A stretch of 64,000 nucleotides of DNA from JAVHYG01 sp040390025 (GCA_040390025.1 JAZJZD010000004.1:62001-126000), one strand, 5' to 3'; positions 8,492-17,930 are shown, counted from the stretch's first letter. Notes: generated by a model not told the origin, from the letters alone. A program made the numbers and translations.

Positions 8492-8863
8492 CTACCCTGT
8501 TAAAAACGCAACTGCCCATAATAAGAAACTATCTACTGCCCACAAAAACAGCCCTGCCAATACCACCATTACCATTACAAGCAATGTAGTACGCACGGTC
8601 TCTTGTCGAGTTGGCCATACAACCTTACGCAATTCCGCACGGGCAGCCTGTGAAAACGACCAAAAGCGCTGCCCTTGTGTAGTATAAAAAAATAGGGTAG
8701 CAAGTATAAGCGCCCCTATTATCCAAGCTATCAGACGAATAGCAAGCACCTGATGCGAAAAATGATAATTTGCAGCGATAGCAAGTACAAGGCCAAGACC
8801 TAGAGTCAACCATAAAAAAACATCTTTTTTTGACGTTCTATTCTCAAGCTTTGTGTTTTTCAT
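8492..8863 (-). CDS. secE: preprotein translocase subunit SecE
   Basis: Small inner-membrane subunit of the SecYEG channel, 123 residues. Three hydrophobic segments are visible, as in E. coli. The conserved amphipathic and third-helix signature is AELRKVVWPTRQETVRTTLLV. ATG at 8863 is chosen; a longer frame would run into tRNA-Trp. Sits between tRNA-Trp and nusG, its usual place. Confidence 0.95.
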   Translation of the reverse strand: MKNTKLENRTSKKDVFLWLTLGLGLVLAIAANYHFSHQVLAIRLIAWIIGALILATLFFYTTQGQRFWSFSQAARAELRKVVWPTRQETVRTTLLVMVMVVLAGLFLWAVDSFLLWAVAFLTG

Positions 8864-8878
8864 TGCATTTATACTATC

Positions 8879-8954
8879 TGGCAGGCCAGGAGGGAATCGA
8901 ACCCCCAACCTGCGGTTTTGGAGACCGCCGCTCTGCCAATTGAGCTACTGGCCT
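8879..8954 (-). tRNA. tRNA-Trp (anticodon CCA)
   Basis: A cloverleaf can be drawn on the minus strand with acceptor AGGCCAG/CTGGCCT, discriminator G and an encoded CCA end (8879-8881). The anticodon loop CTCCAAA gives CCA. Directly upstream of secE, as in many gammaproteobacteria. Confidence 0.97.
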
Positions 8955-8978
8955 ATACTAACTTGCATAACCTTCGTC

Positions 8979-9077
8979 TTTTGATTGATTTCCTTGTTGA
9001 ATTGTCTTTTCCGATGCTCATGTACGCATATGTACACTCCGCTTCTCAAAGTCAATCCGCCTAGAACTCAATCAAAA
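8979..9077. repeat. inverted-repeat element, family E copy 2, in place of tuf
   Basis: Outer arms TTTTGATTGATTT (8979-8991) and AACTCAATCAAAA (9065-9077) pair with one mismatch. The minus-strand core holds GGATTGACTTTGAGAAGCGG and GCATCGGAAAAGACA, matching the core of copy 1 with few changes. It fills the tRNA-Trp/tRNA-Thr gap, where tufB is found in related bacteria. Confidence 0.7.
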
Positions 9078-9125
9078 TACTCGATTCTGCTACTTCTGTT
9101 CTAAAGCCACTTAAGTTCTTCCAAT

Positions 9126-9200
<75 letters not shown>

Positions 9201-9273
9201 CTTCATATGACCAAGTGTTTGAGCTTGTTTTACAATTGAATCAAGCCCAATTTTAATCTTAACTACATCTATA

Positions 9274-9347
9274 TGGAGCGGGTGATGGGAATCGAACCCA
9301 CGCTATCAGCTTGGAAGGCTGAAGTTCTACCATTGAACTACACCCGC
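9274..9347 (-). tRNA. tRNA-Gly (anticodon TCC)
   Basis: Acceptor GCGGGTG/CACCCGC with discriminator T and encoded CCA at 9274-9276. The anticodon loop TTCCAAG gives TCC. Confidence 0.97.
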
Positions 9348-9421
9348 AATATTAAGCTTATGCGAAAAACTGTCTTTTCGCGTAAACTTAGAACCCATTA
9401 ATAGATACTTACCAAAATTTC

Positions 9422-9506
9422 TGGTGGAGGGGGAAGGGTTCGAACCTTCGAAGGCTGAGCCGGCAGATTTACAGTCTGCTCCCTTTAACCACTCGGGAAC
9501 CCCTCC
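9422..9506 (-). tRNA. tRNA-Tyr (anticodon GTA)
   Basis: Class II tRNA with a long variable arm. Acceptor GGAGGGG/CCCCTCC, discriminator A, encoded CCA at 9422-9424; anticodon loop CTGTAAA gives GTA. First in the Tyr-Gly-Thr order known from E. coli. Confidence 0.97.
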
Positions 9507-9522
9507 GCAAAATTGAGGGGCT

Positions 9523-9551
9523 ATTTTGCGAAAGTCAAGGCTGGATGTCAA
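9523..9551 (-). promoter_or_regulatory. candidate sigma-70 promoter of the tRNA cluster
   Basis: TTGACA at 9551-9546 is followed after 17 nt by CAAAAT at 9528-9523, about 17 nt before the tRNA-Tyr 5' end. An 8-bp inverted repeat (CGCAAAAT 9506-9513, ATTTTGCG 9523-9530) overlaps the -10 region. Confidence 0.5.
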
Positions 9552-9607
9552 CCACTATTATTATTAAACTCCAGAAACACTATGAGTAAATTTTACTTGG
9601 TATTTTA

Positions 9608-10201
9608 ATGAACATTTATTCTGCAGCAGTTACACTTTTTTTAGTTATGGATCCCTTGGGAAATATCCCTGTTTTTCTTTCACTACTCAATCAAGTTGAC
9701 GTACAGCGACGCACACGAATTATTCTACGTGAAAGCCTGATCGCTTTTAGTATTCTTACACTTTTCTTATTCTGCGGAAAAACAATTCTTCACAGTTTAA
9801 ATATTAGCGAAGAAGCCTTAGGCATTGCAGGCGGGATCATTTTGTTCCTGATTGCTATTAAGATGTTATTTCCTAGTCCAAATCGTCATACCGCTGAACA
9901 TAGTATAGGCGAACCTTTTATTGTACCGATGGCAATTCCACTAATAGCTGGTCCTTCTGCAATGACCACCGTTATTTTGTTTGCAAGTCAAGCCCCAACA
10001 CAAATGGGTCAATGGTTTCTGGCCTTAGCACTCGCTTCTTTGCTATCTACATTTACCCTATTATGTGCCACACCATTACAAAAATTATTAGGTCCTAAAG
10101 TCATCGCCGCATTAGAGCGGCTAATGGGTATGATATTAACAACCATCGCTGTACAAATGTTTTTAACAGGCGCAGGAATGTACTTTAAAAACGCAACTTA
10201 A
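9608..10201 (+). CDS. MarC/UPF0056 family inner-membrane protein
   Basis: A 197-residue protein with about six hydrophobic segments. The family hallmark near the N-terminus (FLVMDPLGNIPVFLSLL) and the second conserved block IPLIAGPSAMTTVILFA are both present, which identifies the MarC family (YhgN-like branch). The substrate of this family is not established; the old link to multiple antibiotic resistance has been withdrawn for E. coli MarC. It starts divergently from the tRNA cluster and converges with rocD, whose stop lies 11 nt away. The ribosome site is weak. Confidence 0.85.
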   Translation: MNIYSAAVTLFLVMDPLGNIPVFLSLLNQVDVQRRTRIILRESLIAFSILTLFLFCGKTILHSLNISEEALGIAGGIILFLIAIKMLFPSPNRHTAEHSIGEPFIVPMAIPLIAGPSAMTTVILFASQAPTQMGQWFLALALASLLSTFTLLCATPLQKLLGPKVIAALERLMGMILTTIAVQMFLTGAGMYFKNAT

Positions 10202-10212
10202 AAAACTCAATA

Positions 10213-11463
10213 TTACTTAGATAGCAATACTGTCTTTAATATCTGTATTGCTTCATCTAATTGTTCTTTAGTAATTACTAAAGGCGGCGCTAAACGAATC
10301 ACTGTTTCATGCGTTTCATAACTTAATAAACCTTTTTTTAGCAATCTCAGACAAATTTCGCGTCCTTTTACCGATGGATCAAGCTCTAGACCTATAAATA
10401 AACCCTTACCACGAATTTCTTTAATTAATGGCGTCTTTATTTTTAATAGCGCTTGACGTAGGTAATCACCCAGCTCTTCAGAGCGCTGAACCAGATTTTC
10501 ATCAAATAATACCTGCAACGCTTCTAAAGCTACTGCAGCGGCTAATGGATTACCGCCGAAAGTACTGCCATGATCGCCAGGCGTAAAAACATCCACAACT
10601 TCACTTTTACTCAAAAATAAGGAAACAGGGAATACCCCACCACCTAACGCTTTCCCTAATATCAAACCATCTGGCTTAACGTCTTCATGTTCACAAGCAA
10701 GAAAACGACCGGTTCGACCTAAACCCGTTTGAATCTCATCTAAAATCAACAAAACATTATTTTTTCGGCAAATTTCAGCCACTTTTTTTAAGTAACCCTG
10801 CGGCGGTATAATGATTCCTCGCTCCCCTTGTATGGGCTCGACCAGAAATGCAGCTGTGTTGGGAGTTATAGCCGCCGCTAAAGCCTCTACATCTCCATAA
10901 GGTATTGTTTTAAACCCGGGCGCAAAAGGACTAAAACCACACTTATATTGATCTTTAGAGGACATCCCAACAACGGTTATCGTCCGTCCATGAAAATTTC
11001 CTTTACAAACAATAATTTCCGCTTGGTCCTTCGCCACATTTTTAATCGTATAGGCCCATTTTCTAGCTGCTTTTATTGCCGTTTCTACCGCCTCAACACC
11101 TGTATTCATTGGCAACGCGCGATCCATTCCTGTTAACTCACAAACACGTTGTAAAAAAACACCCAGCTTATCGCTATAAAAAGCACGTGAACAAATAGCT
11201 AACTGTTGTGCTTGTTCCGCTAATTTACTGACTAAACGAGGATGGCAATGACCATGACTTACTGCCGAATAAGCACTCATCATATCGATGTAGCGTTTTC
11301 CCCGTATGTCCCAAAGCTCAGCTCCTAAGCCCCGTGTCAAAACCACCGGCAAAGGATCATAATTGGCTGCTCCATAACGCTTTTCTAAATCTATCACTTT
11401 ATTCAATGAGTTTATTGTTGAACTTGCTTTAACAGAATCAGTCATTGCGCCATGGTTTGACAT
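10213..11463 (-). CDS. rocD: ornithine aminotransferase
   Basis: PLP-dependent class III aminotransferase converting ornithine and 2-oxoglutarate to glutamate semialdehyde and glutamate; 416 residues. Features seen: the substrate region YDPLPVVLTRGLGAELWDI, NTGVEAVETAIKAARKW, FHGRT, the PLP-contacting LILDEIQTGLGRTG, the Schiff-base lysine in LGKALGGGVFP, and GSTFGGNPLA. The similar ArgD/AstC families are possible, but the N-terminal YGAANYDPLPVVL block and the arginase neighbour fit RocD. It starts 5 nt after the rocF stop, so the two form an arginine to glutamate route. Confidence 0.92.
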   Translation of the reverse strand: MSNHGAMTDSVKASSTINSLNKVIDLEKRYGAANYDPLPVVLTRGLGAELWDIRGKRYIDMMSAYSAVSHGHCHPRLVSKLAEQAQQLAICSRAFYSDKLGVFLQRVCELTGMDRALPMNTGVEAVETAIKAARKWAYTIKNVAKDQAEIIVCKGNFHGRTITVVGMSSKDQYKCGFSPFAPGFKTIPYGDVEALAAAITPNTAAFLVEPIQGERGIIIPPQGYLKKVAEICRKNNVLLILDEIQTGLGRTGRFLACEHEDVKPDGLILGKALGGGVFPVSLFLSKSEVVDVFTPGDHGSTFGGNPLAAAVALEALQVLFDENLVQRSEELGDYLRQALLKIKTPLIKEIRGKGLFIGLELDPSVKGREICLRLLKKGLLSYETHETVIRLAPPLVITKEQLDEAIQILKTVLLSK

Positions 11464-11468
11464 AGGAT

Positions 11469-12341
11469 TTAATCTCCAAAAATACTTAGCACTATTTTAT
11501 GAATTAATTGTTCAGTTTTATTATCTTCATCAAGATCAGGATTATATTCAACAATTTCTACGCCGAATAGTTGTTTTTCTTGTTGTATCATTGTTAAGGC
11601 TTGACACAGATCGCCGCTTATAATTCCATCCGGTTCTGGCACACCAACACCAGGAGCATCTTTCGGATCAATCGCATCTAAATCTAGACTCACACCAAAC
11701 CCTATTGTCCCTTCCTTGGCGCGAGCAATTGCTTCTTGCATTACAACGCTTAAGCCCCGTTCTTTAATCTCTGGCATCTGATAAATACGCACACCTAGAT
11801 CACGTAACAGCGCCGCTTCTCCCGCTTCAAAGCTACGAACACCAATCAAACTCACATGTTCAGGCTTCAATTTTGACTGGGGCGATAAAATTTTGGTTAG
11901 CGCGCCATCGCCATAACCTAACAAAGCAGCAAGTGGCATTCCGTGGATATTACCACTCGGAGTCGTATTAAAGGTATGGCTATCCATATGCGCATCAATC
12001 CAGATCAAACCAATTTTCTCACCTAAGTTAGCGGCTGAAACACCACTCCATGTTCCTATCGCACAGGAATGATCACCGCCAAACACTATAAAGGGTTGCT
12101 TTTGTTGAGTTAAGTCATAAGTAACTTTTGCCAATTGCGTCAATAGATTCGCAACTTGCGTTAAAACTTCTTTTTTTGACTCGGCCTCCGGAACTAACAT
12201 TGTTTGCCAATGCGCCAATCCTTTTTCCGATAATTGATTTTCAATAGCATGTGCTTTAAGTTGGAGTGGACCCTTAGCACAACCCTGATTATTTGCAGCT
12301 AAACCTGATGCATAACCAATGAATGTTAATGGCTTCGACAT
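11469..12341 (-). CDS. rocF: arginase
   Basis: Ureohydrolase splitting arginine to ornithine and urea; 290 residues. Metal-binding motifs are GGDHSCAIG, DAHMDSHT and SLDLDAIDP, with the intervening GNIHGMPLA typical of arginase. The start ATG has AAAAGGGGATAAT upstream. First gene of a two-gene operon with rocD. In an intracellular bacterium it would both feed glutamate synthesis and draw down host arginine; the latter is an inference. Confidence 0.92.
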   Translation of the reverse strand: MSKPLTFIGYASGLAANNQGCAKGPLQLKAHAIENQLSEKGLAHWQTMLVPEAESKKEVLTQVANLLTQLAKVTYDLTQQKQPFIVFGGDHSCAIGTWSGVSAANLGEKIGLIWIDAHMDSHTFNTTPSGNIHGMPLAALLGYGDGALTKILSPQSKLKPEHVSLIGVRSFEAGEAALLRDLGVRIYQMPEIKERGLSVVMQEAIARAKEGTIGFGVSLDLDAIDPKDAPGVGVPEPDGIISGDLCQALTMIQQEKQLFGVEIVEYNPDLDEDNKTEQLIHKIVLSIFGD

Positions 12342-12368
12342 AATTATTATCCCCTTTTTTTATGTGTT

Positions 12369-12480
12369 ATATACCGCTCGTACCTGAAGTTGCGAAATTT
12401 TCAAATTCACAGCGAGCGCGGTATCCCGAGATGAAACACTTGGAAATGCGATCTCGCATTTCCAAGTGTAAGGGATATAG
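12369..12480. repeat. composite palindromic repeat (A and F modules) upstream of rocF
   Basis: An A module runs from TATACCGCTCG (12369-12379) to GAGCGCGGTAT. It is followed by an F module that is a perfect 16-bp inverted repeat, 12436-12451 with 12454-12469, around a 2-nt centre (arm begins ACACTTGGAAATGCGA). The F copy at 28712 has the same inner arm but GCGC instead of ACAC at the base, still fully paired. Confidence 0.85.
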
Positions 12481-12580
12481 ATCAAAAAAACTTAATTGTG
12501 ATTATTTGTACTAAAAAAAATCTCCCATAAACGATAAATAGACACAAGATAAAAATGGACTAAAGTATATTAGAGGGTAG

Positions 12581-12690
12581 CTTCAATTGTACTAGGATGA
12601 GACAAAAAGTGTTGTTTTTTGAGTAGCGTAACGGAACATACTTAAACGTATGTGAAGCGGCGCTTTTTGGCTAGCATCGTACAATTGAAG
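12581..12690. repeat. inverted-repeat element, family E copy 3 (looser match)
   Basis: Perfect 12-bp outer arms CTTCAATTGTAC (12581-12592) and GTACAATTGAAG (12679-12690). Inside are AAAAAG/CTTTTT arms and an ACATAC/GTATGT hairpin followed by GAAGCGG. The core shares TTTGAGxAGCG and the GAAGCGG motif with copies 1 and 2 but is more diverged. It lies between the rocF start and the antiporter gene. Confidence 0.55.
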
Positions 12691-12727
12691 ACAACCTGCT
12701 TAGAGTATTCACATTACACGAGTAACT

Positions 12728-14899
12728 ATGCAACCACTTGCGCCACTCATCAAGGACCTTGCTGTTATATTAGGTGTGGCTAGCCTGGTCACACTTTTAT
12801 TTCAGAAAATAAGACAACCCGTTGTATTAGGTTATCTTTTGTCTGGAATTATTGTCGGCCCACATATGCCGCCTTACGACTTAGTCACCGACGTCCCCAG
12901 CCTGCATACTTTATCTGAGCTCGGCGTTATCTTTTTGATGTTCTCATTGGGTTTAGACTTTAGTTTCCACAAACTCAAACGTGTTGGGACACCCGCCGTG
13001 ATGACAGGCTTAGTTGAGGTCATACTCGTATTAGCTATCGGAATTGGCCTAGGGAAAATCCTGGGTTGGCCTACTTATGATTGTATTTTTTTAGGTGCTG
13101 CTCTCTCTATCTCATCTACGACAATTATTATTAAAGCCATGGATGAATTAGGGTTAAAGAGTAAACACTTTGCCGAACTTGTCTTTGGCATACTTATCGT
13201 AGAAGACCTACTAGCCATTTTATTACTGGCAGGCCTTTCTATTGTTGTAGGTACGCATGCCATGCTTTCTGCAACGCTCGTCGACTCCGCCATTAAACTC
13301 TTTATCGTCGTCGGTAGTTGGTTTCTAGTAGGTTATTTCTTAATTCCTTCTTTGATTCGAAAATTAGTCGACGTTGCCAACCAAGAAACACTGACTATAG
13401 TATCCGTTGCACTTTGTTTACTACTTGTTTGTATTGCCGCCTATTTTGGCTATTCCAGTGCATTAGGGGCGTTTATCATGGGGTCTATTCTTGCTGAAAC
13501 TGACCTAATCCAATTTATCGAACAATATATGCGGCCTATTCGTGATATTTTCGCCGCCGTTTTTTTTATTTCAGTAGGAATGCTCATTGATCCTTCTATC
13601 ATTATTGAACATTTTACTACCGTATTACTTATCTCAGCAGTAACCATTATCGCTAAAATTCTCACAACATCCATGGGCGCATTAGCAACCGGCCAAAGTG
13701 TAACCACTTCTGTACGCGCTGGGTTTAGTATGGCCCAAATTGGGGAGTTCTCTTTTATTATTGCCGGGTTAGGGCTCTTATTAGAAGTAACAAGGCCCAG
13801 CTTATTTCCTATTATCATTGCCGTATCGGCCGTTACAACTTTTACAACGCCTTATCTTATTCAAAGCTCAGCCGCCGTCAGTAAATATCTAGAAAAAAAT
13901 CTACCCCCTTCTTTTAAAAGCGTGTTAAGTCATTATTCCATTTTAATTCACCGCTATTTAACGCTCAAAAAAAAACGTGTGATCTACAGCCAGTATATTA
14001 CTAAGCTATTAATCAACAGCGTCATGGTTGCCATTATTTTTACCATGAGTGAAAGATGGATATTTCCAAAAATTAGTGAATGGATGACAACAACCTATTG
14101 GGTTAATACGCTGAGTTGTATTATCGCTTTGCTATTAGCCTCTCCTTTCATTTGGGGCATGATTTTTGCCTATAAAATATTTCCTTACCGATCACACGCT
14201 GCTATCAAACCGATTATTGCCATAGGATGGATATTTACTTTTACTGTTATCACAACACTCGCTATCACCTATTTCCATACCTGGTCGATTACACTACTTT
14301 TAGGGCTAATCGCCTTTATACTTTTTAGTCTTTTACACAAGCCATTACAAAAATTTTATCCTTGGCTAGAAAAAAGATTTTTAGAAAATATTAAAACACC
14401 TTCTATACAAGAAACTACAAAGGACGAGCTTATAGCCTGGGGGATAAATCTAAAAGGCACAGACATTAGCAGTAATTACTATTTCATTAATAAAACACTG
14501 GATGAATTGAGTCTTCATAAACAATTTGGAATTCATGTGATTGCACTTTATCGCGGTGCTAAAATCATTCTTGATCCACACCATCAAGAAAAAATTCGCC
14601 TTTACGATAAACTGTTTATTTTAGGAACGGATGAACAAATTGATGCCTTTAGTCAGCTTTTACAAGCGAGTATTTATCAAGAGGAATTAGAACTTTTTAA
14701 CTATTTTGAATTAAGAACCTTTTTACTCGACAAAACACATCCCTTTGTAGGCCTTCCTATTGAAGAAGCTATGCGCAGAACCCAAATGCAAGGCATCATA
14801 CTGGGACTAGAACGTAAAGGGATAAGAAAAATTAATCCCAGCAAAGAAACTATGCTAGAAAAGGATGATTTGTTAATCTTATTACTTAACAGGAGCTAG
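12728..14899 (+). CDS. CPA2-family monovalent cation:proton antiporter (KefB-type) with C-terminal regulatory domain
   Basis: A 723-residue inner-membrane protein. The first 390 or so residues form the Na+/H+ exchanger-type membrane domain: RQPVVLGYLLSGIIVGPH, LGVIFLMFSLGLDFSFHKL, AALSISSTTIIIKAM and FGILIVEDLLAILLL are typical of the KefB/KefC/YbaL branch. More hydrophobic segments follow at roughly 420-540. The last 160 residues look like a TrkA-C (RCK-C) domain with GIHVIALYRGAKIILDP and the ending MLEKDDLLILLLN. The nucleotide-binding RCK-N domain of KefB/KefC is not apparent, so it is probably not glutathione-gated like those proteins. Stands alone. Confidence 0.85.
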   Translation: MQPLAPLIKDLAVILGVASLVTLLFQKIRQPVVLGYLLSGIIVGPHMPPYDLVTDVPSLHTLSELGVIFLMFSLGLDFSFHKLKRVGTPAVMTGLVEVILVLAIGIGLGKILGWPTYDCIFLGAALSISSTTIIIKAMDELGLKSKHFAELVFGILIVEDLLAILLLAGLSIVVGTHAMLSATLVDSAIKLFIVVGSWFLVGYFLIPSLIRKLVDVANQETLTIVSVALCLLLVCIAAYFGYSSALGAFIMGSILAETDLIQFIEQYMRPIRDIFAAVFFISVGMLIDPSIIIEHFTTVLLISAVTIIAKILTTSMGALATGQSVTTSVRAGFSMAQIGEFSFIIAGLGLLLEVTRPSLFPIIIAVSAVTTFTTPYLIQSSAAVSKYLEKNLPPSFKSVLSHYSILIHRYLTLKKKRVIYSQYITKLLINSVMVAIIFTMSERWIFPKISEWMTTTYWVNTLSCIIALLLASPFIWGMIFAYKIFPYRSHAAIKPIIAIGWIFTFTVITTLAITYFHTWSITLLLGLIAFILFSLLHKPLQKFYPWLEKRFLENIKTPSIQETTKDELIAWGINLKGTDISSNYYFINKTLDELSLHKQFGIHVIALYRGAKIILDPHHQEKIRLYDKLFILGTDEQIDAFSQLLQASIYQEELELFNYFELRTFLLDKTHPFVGLPIEEAMRRTQMQGIILGLERKGIRKINPSKETMLEKDDLLILLLNRS

Positions 14900-14998
14900 C
14901 CCTTTCAGGATAGGTTTTCAATACCATCGGTTTAAGCCAGTAAGCCAGGTTAAAAATCTTACAATATGCTAGCATAGCCTACCTTACCTACTTAGAGG

Positions 14999-16327
14999 AT
15001 GATCATTATTATTAAACAGTTTTTCAATCGTTTTTTCCCCAAGAAAAAAACCTATCCAGATGCCACTATCATCCCAAGATCAGAGCATACTATTTCGCGC
15101 AAAGATATATCCGATAATGCGCTCAAGGTACTTTATCGGCTCCAGCAACACAGCTACAGTGCTTATCTGGTTGGTGGCTGTCTACGCGACCTATTACTCA
15201 ATAAAAAGCCAAAAGACTTCGATATTGCCACCAATGCACGGCCTGAAAAGATAAAAAAACTCTTTCGTAACTGCCTATTGATCGGTAGACGCTTTCGGCT
15301 AGCGCATATCCGTTTTGGACGAGAAGTAATAGAAGTTACAACATTTCGTGCGCATGGCGAAAAAAAATCGTTTAAACATAGAACAGTAGCGGCGCATGGT
15401 ATGTTGTTACGTGACAATATTTATGGAAGCATTGAAGAAGACGCATGGCGTCGCGATTTCACAATGAATGCCTTGTACTATAATATCAACGATTTTTCTT
15501 TAGTCGATTACTGTGGCGGATTAGCTGATATTCAACATAAAATCGTCCGTATTATTGGTGATCCAAAAACGCGTTATCAAGAAGATCCGGTACGTTTATT
15601 ACGTGCCATTCGTTTTGCGGGGAAATTAGAATTTACTTTGGACCCTGCAACCGCCGAACCCATTCCCGAACTCGCCCATTTATTACATAATGTTCCGCCG
15701 GCACGATTGTATGAAGAAGTCCTTAAACTTTTTCACCATGGTCAAGCCTTTAAAACGTATCAACTTCTTCTTCGTTATCAATTATTTGCTGAGCTATTTC
15801 CACAAACGATTGCCTCTTTTGAACAAGAGAACACCCGTAAACTGCTAGAACTCAGCTGTAAAAACACAGATCAACGTATTCAAGAAGGCAAAACGATCTC
15901 GCCTGCATTTTTGTTTGCTGTATTTTTGTGGCCAGCCGTACAAGCAGAAGTACAACGTATTAGCAAACACCAACCGCCTTTTGTTGCTTATCAACACGCT
16001 ATGCGGCATGTGCTAACGGAGCAACAAAAACAGGTTACTATTCCACGACGATACAGCACAACTATACGAGAAATATGGGATCTCCAACATCGGCTTCTGC
16101 AACGGCGTCCTTTTACAATTAAGCCGTTAATAGCGCATCCTCGCTTTCGCGCAGCCTATGATTTTTTACTATTGCGCGCACAAATACAGGAAATACCGCA
16201 AGAGATTGCTAATTGGTGGACCGAATTTTTATCGGCCGATGAACCAACAAAAGCAGCATTAATTGAGCAAATTATAGCACAGCAAAAAACGCCCAAACGT
16301 CATAAAAAAAGAGGGAAATTTGTATGA
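14999..16327 (+). CDS. pcnB: poly(A) polymerase I
   Basis: Adds poly(A) tails to RNA, marking it for decay; 442 residues. The nucleotidyltransferase head shows LVGGCLRDLLLNKKPKDFDI with the catalytic Asp pair, ARPEKIKKLFRNCLLIGRRF and EDAWRRDFTMNAL, followed by the RNA-binding helical part (YQEDPVRLLRAIRFAGKL). The PcnB-specific N-terminal IIPRSEHTISRKDIS and the basic C-terminus (TPKRHKKRGKFV) separate it from CCA-adding enzymes. The AGAGG ribosome site is directly against the ATG, so the true start may be slightly downstream. Overlaps pgi by 4 nt (ATGA). Confidence 0.93.
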   Translation: MIIIIKQFFNRFFPKKKTYPDATIIPRSEHTISRKDISDNALKVLYRLQQHSYSAYLVGGCLRDLLLNKKPKDFDIATNARPEKIKKLFRNCLLIGRRFRLAHIRFGREVIEVTTFRAHGEKKSFKHRTVAAHGMLLRDNIYGSIEEDAWRRDFTMNALYYNINDFSLVDYCGGLADIQHKIVRIIGDPKTRYQEDPVRLLRAIRFAGKLEFTLDPATAEPIPELAHLLHNVPPARLYEEVLKLFHHGQAFKTYQLLLRYQLFAELFPQTIASFEQENTRKLLELSCKNTDQRIQEGKTISPAFLFAVFLWPAVQAEVQRISKHQPPFVAYQHAMRHVLTEQQKQVTIPRRYSTTIREIWDLQHRLLQRRPFTIKPLIAHPRFRAAYDFLLLRAQIQEIPQEIANWWTEFLSADEPTKAALIEQIIAQQKTPKRHKKRGKFV

Positions 16328-17916
16328 CTAGATTGACAGAAGCGCCCGAATGGAAAGCTTTAGAGCAGCATGCTTCTGAAATAAAAAAAACCTCTCTTTG
16401 TAAATTATTTGCTACAGATCCCGATCGCTTTAAAAAATTTTCGGTAACTGAAGCAGGACTAACCTTAGATTATTCTAAAAATCCTATCACCGAAAAAACG
16501 CGCGATTTACTATGTCAATTGGCAAATGCTTTACAGTTAAAACAACATATCCTCGACTTGTTTTCAGGAGAATGTGTTAACGTCACGCAACAACTTCCCG
16601 CTTTACATACAGCATTACGCGATCCAAGAAAATCTGGTTTAAACGTTGGAGGAACAGACGTACTTGCCAATATCCATACCGCTTTAGATAAAATGGAAAA
16701 ATTCGTTGAGCAAATCTATTGTGGCACATGGCAAGGTGCCACCGGAAAAGCAATTACAGACGTCATTAATCTCGGCATTGGCGGATCTGATTTAGGTCCT
16801 TTAATGGCAGTAGTAGCTTTAAAAATTTATCGTCAAACACAACTCAACTTTCATTTCATTTCCAATGTTGATAACAATGCACTTGATCATCTACTAAAAC
16901 AACTCAATCCAGAAACAAGCTTATTTATTATTGCTTCAAAATCTTTCACCACCCAAGAAACCTTAATCAATGCCAAAACTATTTGGCATTGGATACAAGA
17001 AAAACTCCCTAAAAAAAATGTCCAACCTCATTTTTTAGCCATTACCGCACAACCCGAAAAAGCTATTAAATTTGGTATTGCAAAGGAAAATATCTTTCCG
17101 CTATGGGATTGGATAGGTGGGCGTTTTTCCCTGTGTTCCTGCATAGGTTTATCTATTGCGTTAGCCATTGGCATGAAAAATTTTCGCGAAATTTTACGTG
17201 GCGCACACACGTTGGATCAACACTTTCTTAATTCAGTTTGGCAAGAAAACATGCCCGTTTTATTAGGATTATTAGGTATTTGGCAACGAAATTTTTTTCA
17301 TTCAGAAACCAATATCATCTTACCTTACGACGCCACATTAAAATATTTTCCTGCTTACCTACAACAATTAGAAATGGAGAGTAATGGCAAGTCTATTCGT
17401 ATCGACAATAAAAAAGTCGATTATGCAACGTGTCCACTCATCTTTGGCGAAGTAGGACTCAATGGCCAGCACGCTTTTTACCAACTTTTTCACCAAGGAA
17501 CTGCCCATTTTTCGGCGGATTTTATTCTTTCCCTACGCAATCCACATTATGCACTCAAAAACCATCATCAGCATGTCATAGCCAGTGCTTTAAGCCAAAG
17601 TAAAGCATTTATGGAAGGTTATCACAGTGAAATACCCTATAAAAATCTGCCGGGAAATCATGCCAGTAATACGCTTGCACTTGAAGAATTAACACCGTTT
17701 ACATTGGGAATGCTCATTGCATTATATGAACATAAAGTATTTGTTCAAAGTGTTATTTGGCAAATTGATCCTTTCGATCAATGGGGTGTAGAATATGGTA
17801 AACAACTCAGTCAGTCGATTTATAACGACTTAGATAAAACCTCAACGAAAAAAAACAATGATTTTGATTCATCGACACAAGGCTTAATTGAGCACTATCA
17901 GAATATTAACAATTAG
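16324..17916 (+). CDS. pgi: glucose-6-phosphate isomerase
   Basis: Interconverts glucose-6-phosphate and fructose-6-phosphate; 530 residues. Motifs: NLGIGGSDLGPLMAV, FIIASKSFTTQETL, PLWDWIGGRFSLCS, the PGI signature QQLEMESNGKS, GEVGLNGQHAFYQLFHQGT and YEHKVFVQSVIWQIDPFDQWGVEYGK. Complete. The start codon overlaps the pcnB stop, implying translational coupling of two unrelated functions. The 3' end faces the vapC-type gene 15 nt away, with no terminator recognised between them. Confidence 0.97.
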   Translation: MTRLTEAPEWKALEQHASEIKKTSLCKLFATDPDRFKKFSVTEAGLTLDYSKNPITEKTRDLLCQLANALQLKQHILDLFSGECVNVTQQLPALHTALRDPRKSGLNVGGTDVLANIHTALDKMEKFVEQIYCGTWQGATGKAITDVINLGIGGSDLGPLMAVVALKIYRQTQLNFHFISNVDNNALDHLLKQLNPETSLFIIASKSFTTQETLINAKTIWHWIQEKLPKKNVQPHFLAITAQPEKAIKFGIAKENIFPLWDWIGGRFSLCSCIGLSIALAIGMKNFREILRGAHTLDQHFLNSVWQENMPVLLGLLGIWQRNFFHSETNIILPYDATLKYFPAYLQQLEMESNGKSIRIDNKKVDYATCPLIFGEVGLNGQHAFYQLFHQGTAHFSADFILSLRNPHYALKNHHQHVIASALSQSKAFMEGYHSEIPYKNLPGNHASNTLALEELTPFTLGMLIALYEHKVFVQSVIWQIDPFDQWGVEYGKQLSQSIYNDLDKTSTKKNNDFDSSTQGLIEHYQNINN

Positions 17917-17930
17917 GAATTTAGAAACAC

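Noticed and set aside
9327..9551. 74-residue frame across tRNA-Gly and tRNA-Tyr
   Set aside because: It is a translation of tRNA genes.
12728..14899. Glutathione-gated KefB/KefC potassium efflux protein
   Set aside because: The Rossmann-type RCK-N domain expected after the membrane part is not apparent; only a TrkA-C-like end is seen, so a precise Kef name is not justified.
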